Of a stretch of 64,000 nt of DNA, positions 47,425-54,999 are shown one piece after another (position 1 is the stretch's first letter; every line of letters starts with the position of its first letter). The notes beneath the pieces were generated by a model that worked only from the letters and a program-made list of their open reading frames with translations, searched no databases and was not told where the DNA came from. Source of the DNA: CAVXYG01 sp963706835 (GTDB lineage: Bacteria; Actinomycetota; Actinomycetes; S36-B12; GCA-2699445); the NCBI GenBank assembly GCA_963706835.1, contig CAVPOB010000002.1, positions 62,001 to 126,000 of the forward strand, in the 5' to 3' direction. The position numbers and the translations under genes are program-made.

Positions 47425-47874
47425 CTAGGCCCGGCCCCTCGGCAGCTTGATGACGGGGCAGACGAACTGCCTCACCACGCCATCATCCACCGCGGCGCCG
47501 GCCGAAATCGCCGCGAGCACCTCGCTGTCGGCATCCAGCACGCCGTTGCCGTTGCTATCGCCGGCGATCACCGCCGCGTCGTACCCGCTCGGGAACGAGA
47601 TCGCGTGGACCATCCAGCGCCCGCCGTTGTAATCGCGGTCGCCGGGTGCAGCCTCGGCAACCGCGGGCTGGTGGGAGCCCAAGTTGTACAAGGTGTCGAA
47701 GGAGTCCGCCGGGGCTGCGGTGCCCGACAGATCGGTCGGGGTGAGCACGGTGCGGTACATCTCGCCGTCCACATAGAAGGCCGGGCCGGTGACGCCCGCC
47801 GAGGCGGGAGCAGCCGCGGCGGCCATCAGCACGGCCGCGCCCAGGGCTGTCGGAATTGCGATGCGCTTGCGCAT
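47425..47874 (-). CDS. exported protein of unknown function
   Basis: 149 residues from ATG 47874. The signal peptide ends AAAAAPASAGVTG. The mature part (FYVDGEMYRTVLTPTDLSGTAAPADSFDTLYNLGSHQPAVAEAAPGDRDYNGGRWMVHAISF...) has no cysteines beyond one near the C-terminus and no catalytic motif. DSNGNGVLDADSEV is a calcium-binding-like loop. It resembles many actinobacterial secreted hypothetical proteins. Confidence 0.65.
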   Translation of the reverse strand: MRKRIAIPTALGAAVLMAAAAAPASAGVTGPAFYVDGEMYRTVLTPTDLSGTAAPADSFDTLYNLGSHQPAVAEAAPGDRDYNGGRWMVHAISFPSGYDAAVIAGDSNGNGVLDADSEVLAAISAGAAVDDGVVRQFVCPVIKLPRGRA

Positions 47875-47975
47875 GTCGATCATCTCCTCGAACGCCCCGG
47901 CAGCGGTTGCCGGGGACGATTCCATCGAATGCCCCGGGCACCGCCGGTGACCATTACGCACCGATGAGGGAAGGC

Positions 47976-48353
47976 TTACCGAACGGTGACGTCGCCCATC
48001 GCGACCACGAAGGCCAGCGCCAGGCCGCCGTCGTGGGACAGCGAGACCGCCCACTGCGTCAAACCCAGTTCCGCAGCCCGTTCGGCGGCAGCACCGCTGA
48101 GGTGCAGGGTCGGGCCTCGGTCGGTGTCGAGCACGACGATGTCCGTCATGGCCACCTCGTCCACCCCGGCGCCGAGCGCCTTCAGGGCAGCCTCCTTCGC
48201 GGCCCACCGGGCGGCCAGAGATTCGGCCCGATCCCCGCAGGCTGCGCGCTCGGCCGGGGTCCACGTCCGCGCCAGGAACGGCTCCCCCACCGTGTCGATG
48301 AGGCGTGCCACGCGGGCCACGACCGTCAGGTCGGTTCCGGCGCGCAGCGTCAT
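47976..48353 (-). CDS. acpS: holo-[acyl-carrier-protein] synthase
   Basis: 125 residues. AcpS motifs: GTDLTVVARV at the N-terminus (Mg-binding Asp) and LAARWAAKEAALKALG in the middle, with Glu and Lys of the W-x-x-KEA core. The enzyme moves 4'-phosphopantetheine from CoA to a serine of carrier proteins. Its ATG overlaps the stop of a 7-codon minigene that follows the carrier-containing fusion protein gene, so the enzyme is translated from the same message as a carrier domain it can activate. Because the promoter ahead carries an iron box, acpS itself may be iron-controlled unless another promoter exists. Confidence 0.9.
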   Translation of the reverse strand: MTLRAGTDLTVVARVARLIDTVGEPFLARTWTPAERAACGDRAESLAARWAAKEAALKALGAGVDEVAMTDIVVLDTDRGPTLHLSGAAAERAAELGLTQWAVSLSHDGGLALAFVVAMGDVTVR

Positions 48354-48403
48354 GACCGGACCAGCAGCGTCATGAGCGGACCAGCAGCGTCATGACCGGA
48401 CCA
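48344..48403 (-). repeat. three tandem 20-bp repeats linking two genes by chained ATGA start-stops
   Basis: The unit GCAGCGTCATGACCGGACCA (plus strand) begins at 48344, 48364 and 48384, with one mismatch in the middle copy. On the minus strand each copy carries TCATGA, so the fusion gene stops (48390-48392) where a minigene MTLLVRS begins (48393-48370), which stops where an identical minigene begins (48373-48350), which stops where acpS begins (48353). The stop-start junction has been multiplied by slippage, yet the coupling is kept. Confidence 0.85.
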
Positions 48404-50816
48404 TACGGCGCCGCACCGCGTCCTCGGCGCGGGACGCGGCCACGCCCGCCGCCAAGCACACCAGCAGCGCCAGCCAGCCCCAGTCGGCCAGCGGCGGGTA
48501 CACCTGCCAGTGCGTGAGGTAGATCCACAGCGAGGCGGCCGCCAGGGCGGTGACCAGCGGCGCCAGCACGGCCGGCACCGGAATCGTCGGGCGCAGGGCC
48601 ACCAGCGCGATACCCAGCAGGACCAGCACCCCGCGCCAGGGGTCGTCGAAGTACCCGATCAGGCCGAACGCGGTGACGGCGAGCACCAGCATCCGGGACC
48701 GCCGCGACGGCGCCTGCGCCAGGGCCCACCCGGCCGCGAACAGCCAGCCCACCGCCACCGGGGTGTACAGCTCGGTGGGGCCGTCCTCGGCGGTCAGGGG
48801 GTAGTGCAGCGCCAGTGCGGCGGCCAGCACGGCCATCGCCAAGCCGAACGGGTGGCGGCGGTGCAGTCGGTGGACCGCGGGCAAGGCCAGCAGCGCGATG
48901 GCGGCCAACAGGACCAGCACCAGCGCCTCGACGTACCAGTAGCGCCATTCCGGCGCCCGCTGCTCCGGCCCGAACAGGTTGGTGCCGAACAGCACGGTCG
49001 GGGAGTACTCCGACCCGATGATGACCACCGCGCTCAGCCATACCGCGGCCGGCACCACGATCCGCGCCACCGACCGCAGGGCGCCCCGCAGCTCGGCGGT
49101 CCGCGGCAGTGCCGTCTGCAGCCGGAACCGGGCGAAGTTCCACCCGGCGATGGCGATGAGCAGATGGGCGCCGCCGCGGATGTCCATGACGCCGATGTGC
49201 GAGCCGACGATGATGACGATGGCCAACGCCCGCAGCAGGACCGTGGTGTCGGTGGCCCGCCAGCGCCGCTGCCCGCCCGATTGCCGCCGCAGGTCGACGA
49301 TCGGGGTGCGGTGCCACTGCGAAGGCAGGGTTCCCAGCAGGCGTTCCAGCGCGGCCGCCGCGGCGACGTAGGACAGCGAGTCGCCGCCGAGGCCGACGAA
49401 GGTGTCGCGCGGCCCGATGCCGGAGACGTCCCTGCCGAGCACCGCGGCGTAGACCTCCGCCACCGATGCCGCGTGCGTCGCGGTCGGCTGGAGGTGCTGC
49501 TGCAGCGCCGGGTAGTCGGGCTTGCCGGCCGGGGTGCGGGGCAGCGCATCCACCTGCCGCACCTGGACCGCGACCGGCGGCAGGCCAGCGGCCCGGCACA
49601 AGAGCGGCCGCACGTGGTCCGGGTCGCCGAGGCAGGCGGCCAGCAGGCAGTCCTCGCCCTCCAGGCACCAGACCTCGCTGCCATCGGATGCGGCGGCCGA
49701 CTCGACCGCGGCCAGGTCCACCCGCAGCCCGAAGACCTTGGCGAAGCGGGAGCGGCGGCCGACGATCTCGATCAGTCCGGCCTCGTTGCGGCGCGCGAGG
49801 TCTCCGGTGCGCAGCTCGTCCAGCTCCGGGCCCCGGGCCAGGTCTGCGGCGGAACTGGCGTAGCCCATCATCACGTTCGGGCCGCGGTAGACCAGTTCGC
49901 CGACGCCGTCGGGCGCATCGGGCAGTGCGGCCAGACGCACCGACCCACCCGGGATCGGCACCCCGACGGCCGCCGGGTGGTCCAGGGCGGCCTCCGGCGG
50001 CAGGTACAGCATCCGGGCCGTGGCCTCGGTCTGGCCGTACATGACGAAGAAGTCGAAGCCCTTGCGGCGGCCCAGCTGCGCCCAGCGCCGCACCGCTTCG
50101 GGGTCCATCCGCCCGCCGGCCTGCGTCACCGTCCGCAGTGACGGCAACTCCGCCTCGGCGAATCCGACCCGGTCCAGCAACTCGAACGTGTGGGGGACGC
50201 CTGCCAGCGTGGTCACGCCCGCCATCAGCTCGCCGAACCCCGGGTCGGTCACCGAGGCTTCGGTGAGCACCACCGACGCCCCCGCCAGCAGGTGGCTGTG
50301 CAGCACCGACAACCCGTAGGTGTAGTGCAGCGGCAGCGTCGTGATCGCCCGGTCGGTCGGCCGGATCGCCAGGTACTCCGCGATGGCGGCGGCGTTGCTC
50401 AGCAGGTTGTGCCCCGACAGTCGGACCAGTCTCGGCGATCCTGTGCTGCCGGAGGTGGACAGCAGTAGCGCGAGGTCGGGATGCAGGTCGTGCTCAGTGC
50501 CGGTGTGCGTGATGCGGCCGGCGTCGATGAGCACGCCCGGTGCGACTGCGCTGCCCACCTCGTGCAGTCGGCACGGCGCCGCCAGCAGCACGGCGTGACC
50601 GCCGGCCAGTGCGGCGAGGTAGTCGATGACGGACTGGGCATCGTTGCGCATGGCGATGCCGACCAGGCTCCGCCGCGGGCCGAATGCCGGGATCCGCTCG
50701 GTGATCTCGGCGGCCAGCCCGGCGAAGGTGAGGGCACCGCTGGGCGTGATCAGGGCCGGCGCGTCGCCACGGCTGCGCAGCAGCGGCAGCAGTTCCGTCG
50801 GCCTCGTCCCCAGCAC
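48390..50816 (-). CDS. adenylation-carrier-acyltransferase fusion (NRPS-like A-T plus acyltransferase 3)
   Basis: 808 residues from GTG 50816. Residues 1-440 are an AMP-binding domain: LALLLSTSGSTGSPRLVRLSG (P-loop, A3), VMYGQTEATARM (A5), ELRTGDLARRNEAGLIEIVGRRSRFAKVFG (A7/A8) and PRTPAGKPDY (A10 with Lys). A carrier domain follows, with FVGLGGDSLSY (Ser480 for phosphopantetheine). From about residue 525 to the end is a membrane acyltransferase-3 domain with ten helices, starting RATDTTVLLRALAIVIIVGSHIG. The start codon lies 6 bases from an IdeR-type iron box. It could load an acyl or amino acid and transfer it to a surface or siderophore-like acceptor. AcpS is encoded next. Confidence 0.86.
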   Translation of the reverse strand: MLGTRPTELLPLLRSRGDAPALITPSGALTFAGLAAEITERIPAFGPRRSLVGIAMRNDAQSVIDYLAALAGGHAVLLAAPCRLHEVGSAVAPGVLIDAGRITHTGTEHDLHPDLALLLSTSGSTGSPRLVRLSGHNLLSNAAAIAEYLAIRPTDRAITTLPLHYTYGLSVLHSHLLAGASVVLTEASVTDPGFGELMAGVTTLAGVPHTFELLDRVGFAEAELPSLRTVTQAGGRMDPEAVRRWAQLGRRKGFDFFVMYGQTEATARMLYLPPEAALDHPAAVGVPIPGGSVRLAALPDAPDGVGELVYRGPNVMMGYASSAADLARGPELDELRTGDLARRNEAGLIEIVGRRSRFAKVFGLRVDLAAVESAAASDGSEVWCLEGEDCLLAACLGDPDHVRPLLCRAAGLPPVAVQVRQVDALPRTPAGKPDYPALQQHLQPTATHAASVAEVYAAVLGRDVSGIGPRDTFVGLGGDSLSYVAAAAALERLLGTLPSQWHRTPIVDLRRQSGGQRRWRATDTTVLLRALAIVIIVGSHIGVMDIRGGAHLLIAIAGWNFARFRLQTALPRTAELRGALRSVARIVVPAAVWLSAVVIIGSEYSPTVLFGTNLFGPEQRAPEWRYWYVEALVLVLLAAIALLALPAVHRLHRRHPFGLAMAVLAAALALHYPLTAEDGPTELYTPVAVGWLFAAGWALAQAPSRRSRMLVLAVTAFGLIGYFDDPWRGVLVLLGIALVALRPTIPVPAVLAPLVTALAAASLWIYLTHWQVYPPLADWGWLALLVCLAAGVAASRAEDAVRRRMVRS

Positions 50817-50821
50817 ACAAG

Positions 50822-50840
50822 TAAGGATAGCCTTACCTTT
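50822..50840. promoter_or_regulatory. IdeR/DtxR iron box
   Basis: Plus strand TAAGGATAGCCTTACCTTT matches the consensus TWAGGTWAGSCTWACCTWA at 17 of 19 positions. It sits between divergent starts (GTG 50816 minus, ATG 50893 plus) and nearly touches the fusion gene start, where a leaderless transcript would put it over the promoter. Repression by Fe2+-loaded IdeR/DtxR is expected. Confidence 0.72.
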
Positions 50841-50892
50841 GTTGCGCGAGGGTCGCCGCCCCGCGTCGCAGCGCCTGGGCCATGCTGGGGGC

Positions 50893-51441
50893 ATGGCGAA
50901 CATCACCATCATCGGGATGCGCGGGGCTGGCAAGTCCAACGTGTCGCGCCGACTGTCGGTACTGACCAAGCGGCCCGTCTTCACCACCGACACGATGGTC
51001 AGCTACGAGGCGGGCGGGCGCAGCATCGACGATCTGGTGGCTCAGGAGGGATGGCCGGGGTTCCGGCGCCGGGAGGCCACGGCGCTGGCGAAGATCCTCG
51101 CCATGGACGAGGTCATCGTGGATGCCGGCGGCGGTCTGGTGATCCGGCTGGACGAGGCTGGCGAGGAGCACTGCAACGATGCGGCCATCGCCGCCCTGCG
51201 GGCCTGCGGTCCGGTGATCTGGCTGCGCGGCGACGTCGCCCGACTCGTCGCCAAGGTGCAGGCCAAGGCCGACCGGCCGGCCCTGGTCGACCCGGCCCGA
51301 CTCATGGCACTCATGCAGGCCCGGCAGCCGTGCTACGAAACCGCCGCCACCCACGTCATCGACATCGAGGGCAAGAAGCGGGAGCAGATCGCCCTGGAGA
51401 TCCTGGACGCATTGGGGATGCAGGCGGCCGGTTCGCCGTAG
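50893..51441 (+). CDS. shikimate kinase-like protein
   Basis: 182 residues from ATG 50893. Walker A GMRGAGKSNVSRRL, the shikimate-binding TDTMVSYEAGGRSIDDLVAQEGWPGFRRREATAL block, DAGGGLVI with the Gly-rich P2 loop, and the lid Arg in DRPALVDP. Shikimate kinase makes shikimate-3-phosphate in aromatic amino acid synthesis. No other aro gene is beside it and it starts 77 bp from the iron box, so it may serve a chorismate-derived product or simply sit there. Confidence 0.82.
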   Translation: MANITIIGMRGAGKSNVSRRLSVLTKRPVFTTDTMVSYEAGGRSIDDLVAQEGWPGFRRREATALAKILAMDEVIVDAGGGLVIRLDEAGEEHCNDAAIAALRACGPVIWLRGDVARLVAKVQAKADRPALVDPARLMALMQARQPCYETAATHVIDIEGKKREQIALEILDALGMQAAGSP

Positions 51442-51453
51442 GAGTCGGTGACA

Positions 51454-51990
51454 ATGGCAGGTATGGAATCTGGTCGCGTCTTTCCCATCGTGCAGGTCGG
51501 CGATCCGGTGCTGGCCGCCGTCTGCAAACCGGTGACCGAGTTCGACGAAGCGCTGGCGCAACTGGTCGCCGACATGTTCGCCAGCATGTACGCCGCCGAA
51601 GGGGTGGGACTGGCGGCCAACCAGATCGGGGTGGACCGGGCCGTGTTCGTCTACGACTGCCCGGACGAGGACGACGTCCGCCACCAGGGCGTGGTGTGCA
51701 ACCCGGTGCTGCTGGAACTGCCCAGCGACCAGCGCCAGCTCGATGAGGACCAGGAGGGTTGCCTGTCGGTGAAGGGGCAGTACTCCGAGCTCGCCCGGCC
51801 CGACTTTGCCGTGGTGACCGGGCAGGACCAGCACGGCGAGCCGGTCCGGGTGGAGGGCACGGGGTTGTTGGCCCGCTGCCTGCAGCACGAGACCGACCAT
51901 CTCAACGGCACCCTCTACATCGACCGCCTCACGGCCAAGGCCCGCAAGAAGGTGCTGGCGGCGTGGCGGGCGGAGCACCAGGACGCATGA
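51454..51990 (+). CDS. def: peptide deformylase
   Basis: 178 residues. All three motifs: GVGLAANQIG (motif 1), EGCLSV (motif 2 with the metal Cys) and QHETDHLNG (motif 3 with HExxH-like ligands QHETDH). It removes the formyl group from new proteins using Fe2+ or Zn2+. The start is ATG 51454 (AGGAG upstream), with ATG 51463 possible. Overlaps the next gene by 4 bases. Confidence 0.93.
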   Translation: MAGMESGRVFPIVQVGDPVLAAVCKPVTEFDEALAQLVADMFASMYAAEGVGLAANQIGVDRAVFVYDCPDEDDVRHQGVVCNPVLLELPSDQRQLDEDQEGCLSVKGQYSELARPDFAVVTGQDQHGEPVRVEGTGLLARCLQHETDHLNGTLYIDRLTAKARKKVLAAWRAEHQDA

Positions 51991-52505
51991 GCCGGCCCGA
52001 TCCGCTGACCTCGGCAACGGTGCTGCTGCCGGACACCGGCGTTCGGGCGGCCGCGGTGTTCGGCGTGCAGGACCATCGCCTGGCTGTCGCGCTGCTGGGC
52101 GAGGCCCGAGTCTCGATGATCGCAGGCGCACTGGTGGCACCGCCATCGGCACCGCCCAACCCGACATCTCGTGCCGGGCGTGCGGCGGCTGCGGTCGAGG
52201 CGATGCGGCCCTGGGTGGCGATCCCACTGCTGGTGGCCGTCTCCGACATCGCCGTGCATCTGTGCGATTGGGACCCCGAGGGTACCGCGAGGGAGGTCGC
52301 GCGGATCCCGCTGCCGGACGCCGAGGCCACTGTGGAGGAGTACCGCAGCGCGCGCAGAGTCACGCTCGTCGATCGGCGCAGCGGCTACCGACTCCCGCTC
52401 ACCACGACCGTCTCCCGGCTGAGCCCCGCCAGCGCCGGGGTGTCCGACGTGCTAGCCGCGCTGCCGCGGTCCCGTCCGCCCCACCCGTCGGTGTTTCAGG
52501 GCTGA
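51987..52505 (+). CDS. hypothetical protein coupled to peptide deformylase
   Basis: 172 residues from the ATG of an ATGA overlap with def. No signal peptide. The middle has RPWVAIPLLVAVSDIAVHLCDWDPEGTAREVARIPL, and the end RSGYRLPLTTTVSRLSP. I recognise no domain or catalytic residues. Translational coupling with def hints at constitutive, low-level expression. Confidence 0.65.
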   Translation: MSRPDPLTSATVLLPDTGVRAAAVFGVQDHRLAVALLGEARVSMIAGALVAPPSAPPNPTSRAGRAAAAVEAMRPWVAIPLLVAVSDIAVHLCDWDPEGTAREVARIPLPDAEATVEEYRSARRVTLVDRRSGYRLPLTTTVSRLSPASAGVSDVLAALPRSRPPHPSVFQG

Positions 52506-52533
52506 AGTCCCGACCGAGCGGGCCTTTGGTCCC
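52500..52533. promoter_or_regulatory. candidate DosR-type hypoxia boxes upstream of the DUF2202 gene
   Basis: On the minus strand, 52520-52533 reads GGGACCAAAGGCCC, fitting the common GGGAC-N4-GGCCC form of DosR boxes, and 52500-52512 contains a related GGGACTTCAGCCC. They lie 120-150 bp before ATG 52653, a plausible distance. Short palindromes of this kind also occur by chance at high GC. Confidence 0.35.
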
Positions 52534-52652
52534 GCCGACGGGCACTCTGCCCCGGTCCCGCCCAACGGCTGAGCAGCGCCTTACGAGCCTCTGACGCTTC
52601 CACCATTGACGCCGAACAACCGTGGTGTTCAACGGTAGTGAAGGGAGGAGTC

Positions 52653-53354
52653 ATGCAGACACCACGCACCACAACAGCCATGCTGGCCGCGGCCGGGATG
52701 CTCGTCGCCGGCGCCGGCTGCGCCTGGGCCGATTCCGCGGAACCGGAGGAGAGCCTGACCAGCGCCGAGGAGACGTTCGTCTTCCTGACCGGGGAGGAGA
52801 AGCTCGCGCACGACGTGTACACGACGTTGGGTGAGCAGTACGACGCCAACCAGTTCGCCAACATCGCCCGCAGCGAGACCAGCCACCTCGAGGCGATGCG
52901 CACGGTGCTGGACGCCATGGACGTTGCGGACCCGACGCTCGGCGATGCGCTCGGATCCTTCGACGATCCGCAACTGCAGCAGATGTACGACGACTACGTC
53001 GCCCAGGGCAGCGAGAGCCTGGCCGCCGCCGCTGCCGTCGGGATCGCGATCGAGGAGGCCGACATCGTCGAGCTGACCGCTGCGCTGGAGCTGGCGCCGG
53101 ACGAGCACGCAACGTCGGTGCTCGAGCAGCAGATCGAGGCGAGCAAGCGCCACCTGGCGGCCTTCCAGCGGCTCGCCGACGGCTGCGACGGCGACTGCAC
53201 CGGCGACGGGAACGGGCCGGGATCGGCAGGCTCCGGCGGGCCAGGGGGCAACGGCTCCGGCGGGCCGGGGCGCAACGGCTCCGGCGGGCCGGGCGGCAAC
53301 GGTCCGCAGGGCGCCGCGGCCGGCCAGGGCTTCGGCGGTGGATGGCGCCGGTAG
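52653..53354 (+). CDS. secreted DUF2202 ferritin-like protein
   Basis: 233 residues from ATG 52653, behind AGGGAGGAG. Signal peptide ends AGCAWADSA (a Cys near the cleavage site could be a lipobox). The helical DUF2202 domain contains TGEEKLAHDVY and ARSETSHLEAM, paired E..H motifs that would hold a di-iron centre, and AIEEADIVELT. The C-terminus is a Gly/Asn/Ser repeat region (SGGPGGNGSGGPGRNG) after a CDGDC motif. Family proteins are found in bacteria and archaea and are thought to be ferritin-like metal-binding proteins. Next to it is a DM13 protein, also tied to redox chemistry. Confidence 0.82.
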   Translation: MQTPRTTTAMLAAAGMLVAGAGCAWADSAEPEESLTSAEETFVFLTGEEKLAHDVYTTLGEQYDANQFANIARSETSHLEAMRTVLDAMDVADPTLGDALGSFDDPQLQQMYDDYVAQGSESLAAAAAVGIAIEEADIVELTAALELAPDEHATSVLEQQIEASKRHLAAFQRLADGCDGDCTGDGNGPGSAGSGGPGGNGSGGPGRNGSGGPGGNGPQGAAAGQGFGGGWRR

Positions 53355-53417
53355 CCGTCACCATTCGGTAAGCAGCGAACCGGAAGGCCGGTCGGGGCGG
53401 CGCATGTTGTCACCATC

Positions 53418-54002
53418 ATGACCAACAAGCAGTTGACCCGACCGGCCATCCTCATTCCGCTCCTCACCGTCGTCCTCATCGTCGGCGGCGTGGGGCTTTC
53501 CCTGTTCCAGCCCTGGAAGCTCTTCATCGATGAGTCCGTCGACGAGGCCGTGCCGGTAGCGGCCGCGCAGTCGGCGCAGGCACCGGCGGCACCGGCGGAA
53601 CCGGCGGCACCGGGAGAATCCGATGGTTCGGCGCAGTCCGAGGATCCACTGGTCCTGTCCTCCGGCACCTTCATCAGCCACGAGCACGCCACCACCGGCA
53701 CGGTGCAGATCCTCCAACTGCCCGACGGTTCCCGGGTGCTGCGGATCGAGGACCTCGACACCTCCAACGGACCCGACCTGAAGGTGTGGCTCACCGACGC
53801 ACCGGTCATCGAGGGACGCGCCGGATGGGGCGTCTTCGACGACGGCGCCTGGGTCGACCTGGGCCCGCTGAAGGGCAACCAGGGCTCGCAGAACTACCTG
53901 ATCCCGGCCGACGTGGATCTGGCGGCCTTCTCCTCGGTCAGCATCTGGTGCGACCGCTTCAACGTCAGCTTCGGCGCGGCGGCGGAGCTGGTGGCGGCGT
54001 AG
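53418..54002 (+). CDS. DM13-domain protein with N-terminal membrane anchor
   Basis: 194 residues from ATG 53418. One helix (ILIPLLTVVLIVGGVGLSLF), a linker rich in Ala/Pro, then a DM13 domain: SGTFISHEHATTGTVQILQLPDGSRVLRIEDLDTSNGPDLKVWLTD, ending FNVSFGAAAEL. The conserved Cys near VSIWCDRF is present. DM13 domains are predicted to take part in electron transfer or hydroxylation. It follows the DUF2202 gene by 63 bp on the same strand. Confidence 0.87.
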   Translation: MTNKQLTRPAILIPLLTVVLIVGGVGLSLFQPWKLFIDESVDEAVPVAAAQSAQAPAAPAEPAAPGESDGSAQSEDPLVLSSGTFISHEHATTGTVQILQLPDGSRVLRIEDLDTSNGPDLKVWLTDAPVIEGRAGWGVFDDGAWVDLGPLKGNQGSQNYLIPADVDLAAFSSVSIWCDRFNVSFGAAAELVAA

Positions 54003-54039
54003 CGGAATGGCGCGGTGCGGCGGCGATGTTGAACCGGAT

Positions 54040-54894
54040 ATGACCCGCCCCGCCCAGGCCTTCGACGAGTTCCTGCCGGCCGCACTGCGCCGCGAACGCG
54101 ACCGGCGGCGCTGGCAGGAGGGCGATCCGCCGCTGCCGGCGCTGTACCTCAGCCATGGCGCGCCGCCCCTGCTCGACGACCCCGCGTGGATGCAGCAGCT
54201 GTCCGGGTGGGCCGACCGGCTGCCGCAGCCTCGGGCGATCCTCATCGTCTCCGCGCACTGGGAGGCGGCTCCGCTGAGCATCTCCGGCACCGGGGCCGCC
54301 ATCGACCCGGTCTACGACTTCGCCGGTTTCCCGGACCGCTTCTTCCGGATGCGGTACGACACCCCGGACGCAGCCGACCTAGGGCGGGCGGTGCGGGCAG
54401 TGCTCCCCGACACCACCGAGGTGCACGAACACCGCAGGCGCGGCCTGGACCATGGCGCCTGGGTCCCGCTGAAGGTGATGTACCCGGCCGGCGGGCTCCC
54501 GGTGCTGCAGATGAGCCTGCCCACGCATGATCCGCAGCGCCTCATCGATCTCGGCCGCCGCCTGCGCCCGCTGCGCGAGCAGGGGGTGCTCATCATCGGA
54601 TCCGGGTTCATGACGCACGGACTGCCGTTCCTCACCCCGGAGATGTTCTCCGGCAGGGCGGTGCCCGGGTGGTCGCGCGACTTCGACGCCTGGGCCGCGG
54701 AGGCGCTGGCACGCGGCGACTTCGAGGAACTGTCCGCCTTCCGGTCCCGGGCCCCGGGGCTGCCCTACGCACACCCCACCGTGGAACACTTCACGCCGCT
54801 GTTCGTGACGCTGGGTGCGGCCGATGGTGCAGCCACCACCGCCGTCGAGGGGTACGCATTCGGGCTGTCGAAGCGCTCCGTGCAGGTGGGGTGA
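54040..54894 (+). CDS. DODA-type extradiol dioxygenase (LigB family)
   Basis: 284 residues from ATG 54040. Metal ligands sit in LYLSHGAPPLL (first His), LIVSAHWEAAP (second His) and GLDHGAWVPLK (third His), with GSGFMTHGL near the C-terminus. These enzymes open catechol-type rings (for example DOPA to betalamic acid) using Fe2+ or Zn2+. No pathway partner is adjacent. Its stop codon lies in the first of three 45-bp tandem repeats. Confidence 0.9.
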   Translation: MTRPAQAFDEFLPAALRRERDRRRWQEGDPPLPALYLSHGAPPLLDDPAWMQQLSGWADRLPQPRAILIVSAHWEAAPLSISGTGAAIDPVYDFAGFPDRFFRMRYDTPDAADLGRAVRAVLPDTTEVHEHRRRGLDHGAWVPLKVMYPAGGLPVLQMSLPTHDPQRLIDLGRRLRPLREQGVLIIGSGFMTHGLPFLTPEMFSGRAVPGWSRDFDAWAAEALARGDFEELSAFRSRAPGLPYAHPTVEHFTPLFVTLGAADGAATTAVEGYAFGLSKRSVQVG

Positions 54895-54999
54895 CCGCTA
54901 CGACTCCTGGGCGTGCAGTGCTGGGTGCAGGTGGGGTGAGCGCTACGGCTCCTGGGCGTGCAGTGCTCGGTGCAGGTGGGGTGAGCGCTACGGCTCCTG
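54880..54999. repeat. 45-bp tandem repeat spanning the dioxygenase stop codon
   Basis: GTGCAGGTGGGGTGA recurs at 54880, 54925 and 54970 (period 45 bp); the last copy is cut at about 30 bp. The first copy contains the dioxygenase stop; the third runs into the 3' end of the convergent AI-2E permease gene. It looks like slippage duplication of the gene end. Confidence 0.88.

Noticed and set aside
48510..50141. 543-codon plus-strand open frame opposite the adenylation fusion gene
   Set aside because: Composition (Gln/Arg/Gly/His runs) is typical of antisense to high-GC coding sequence and no domain is seen.
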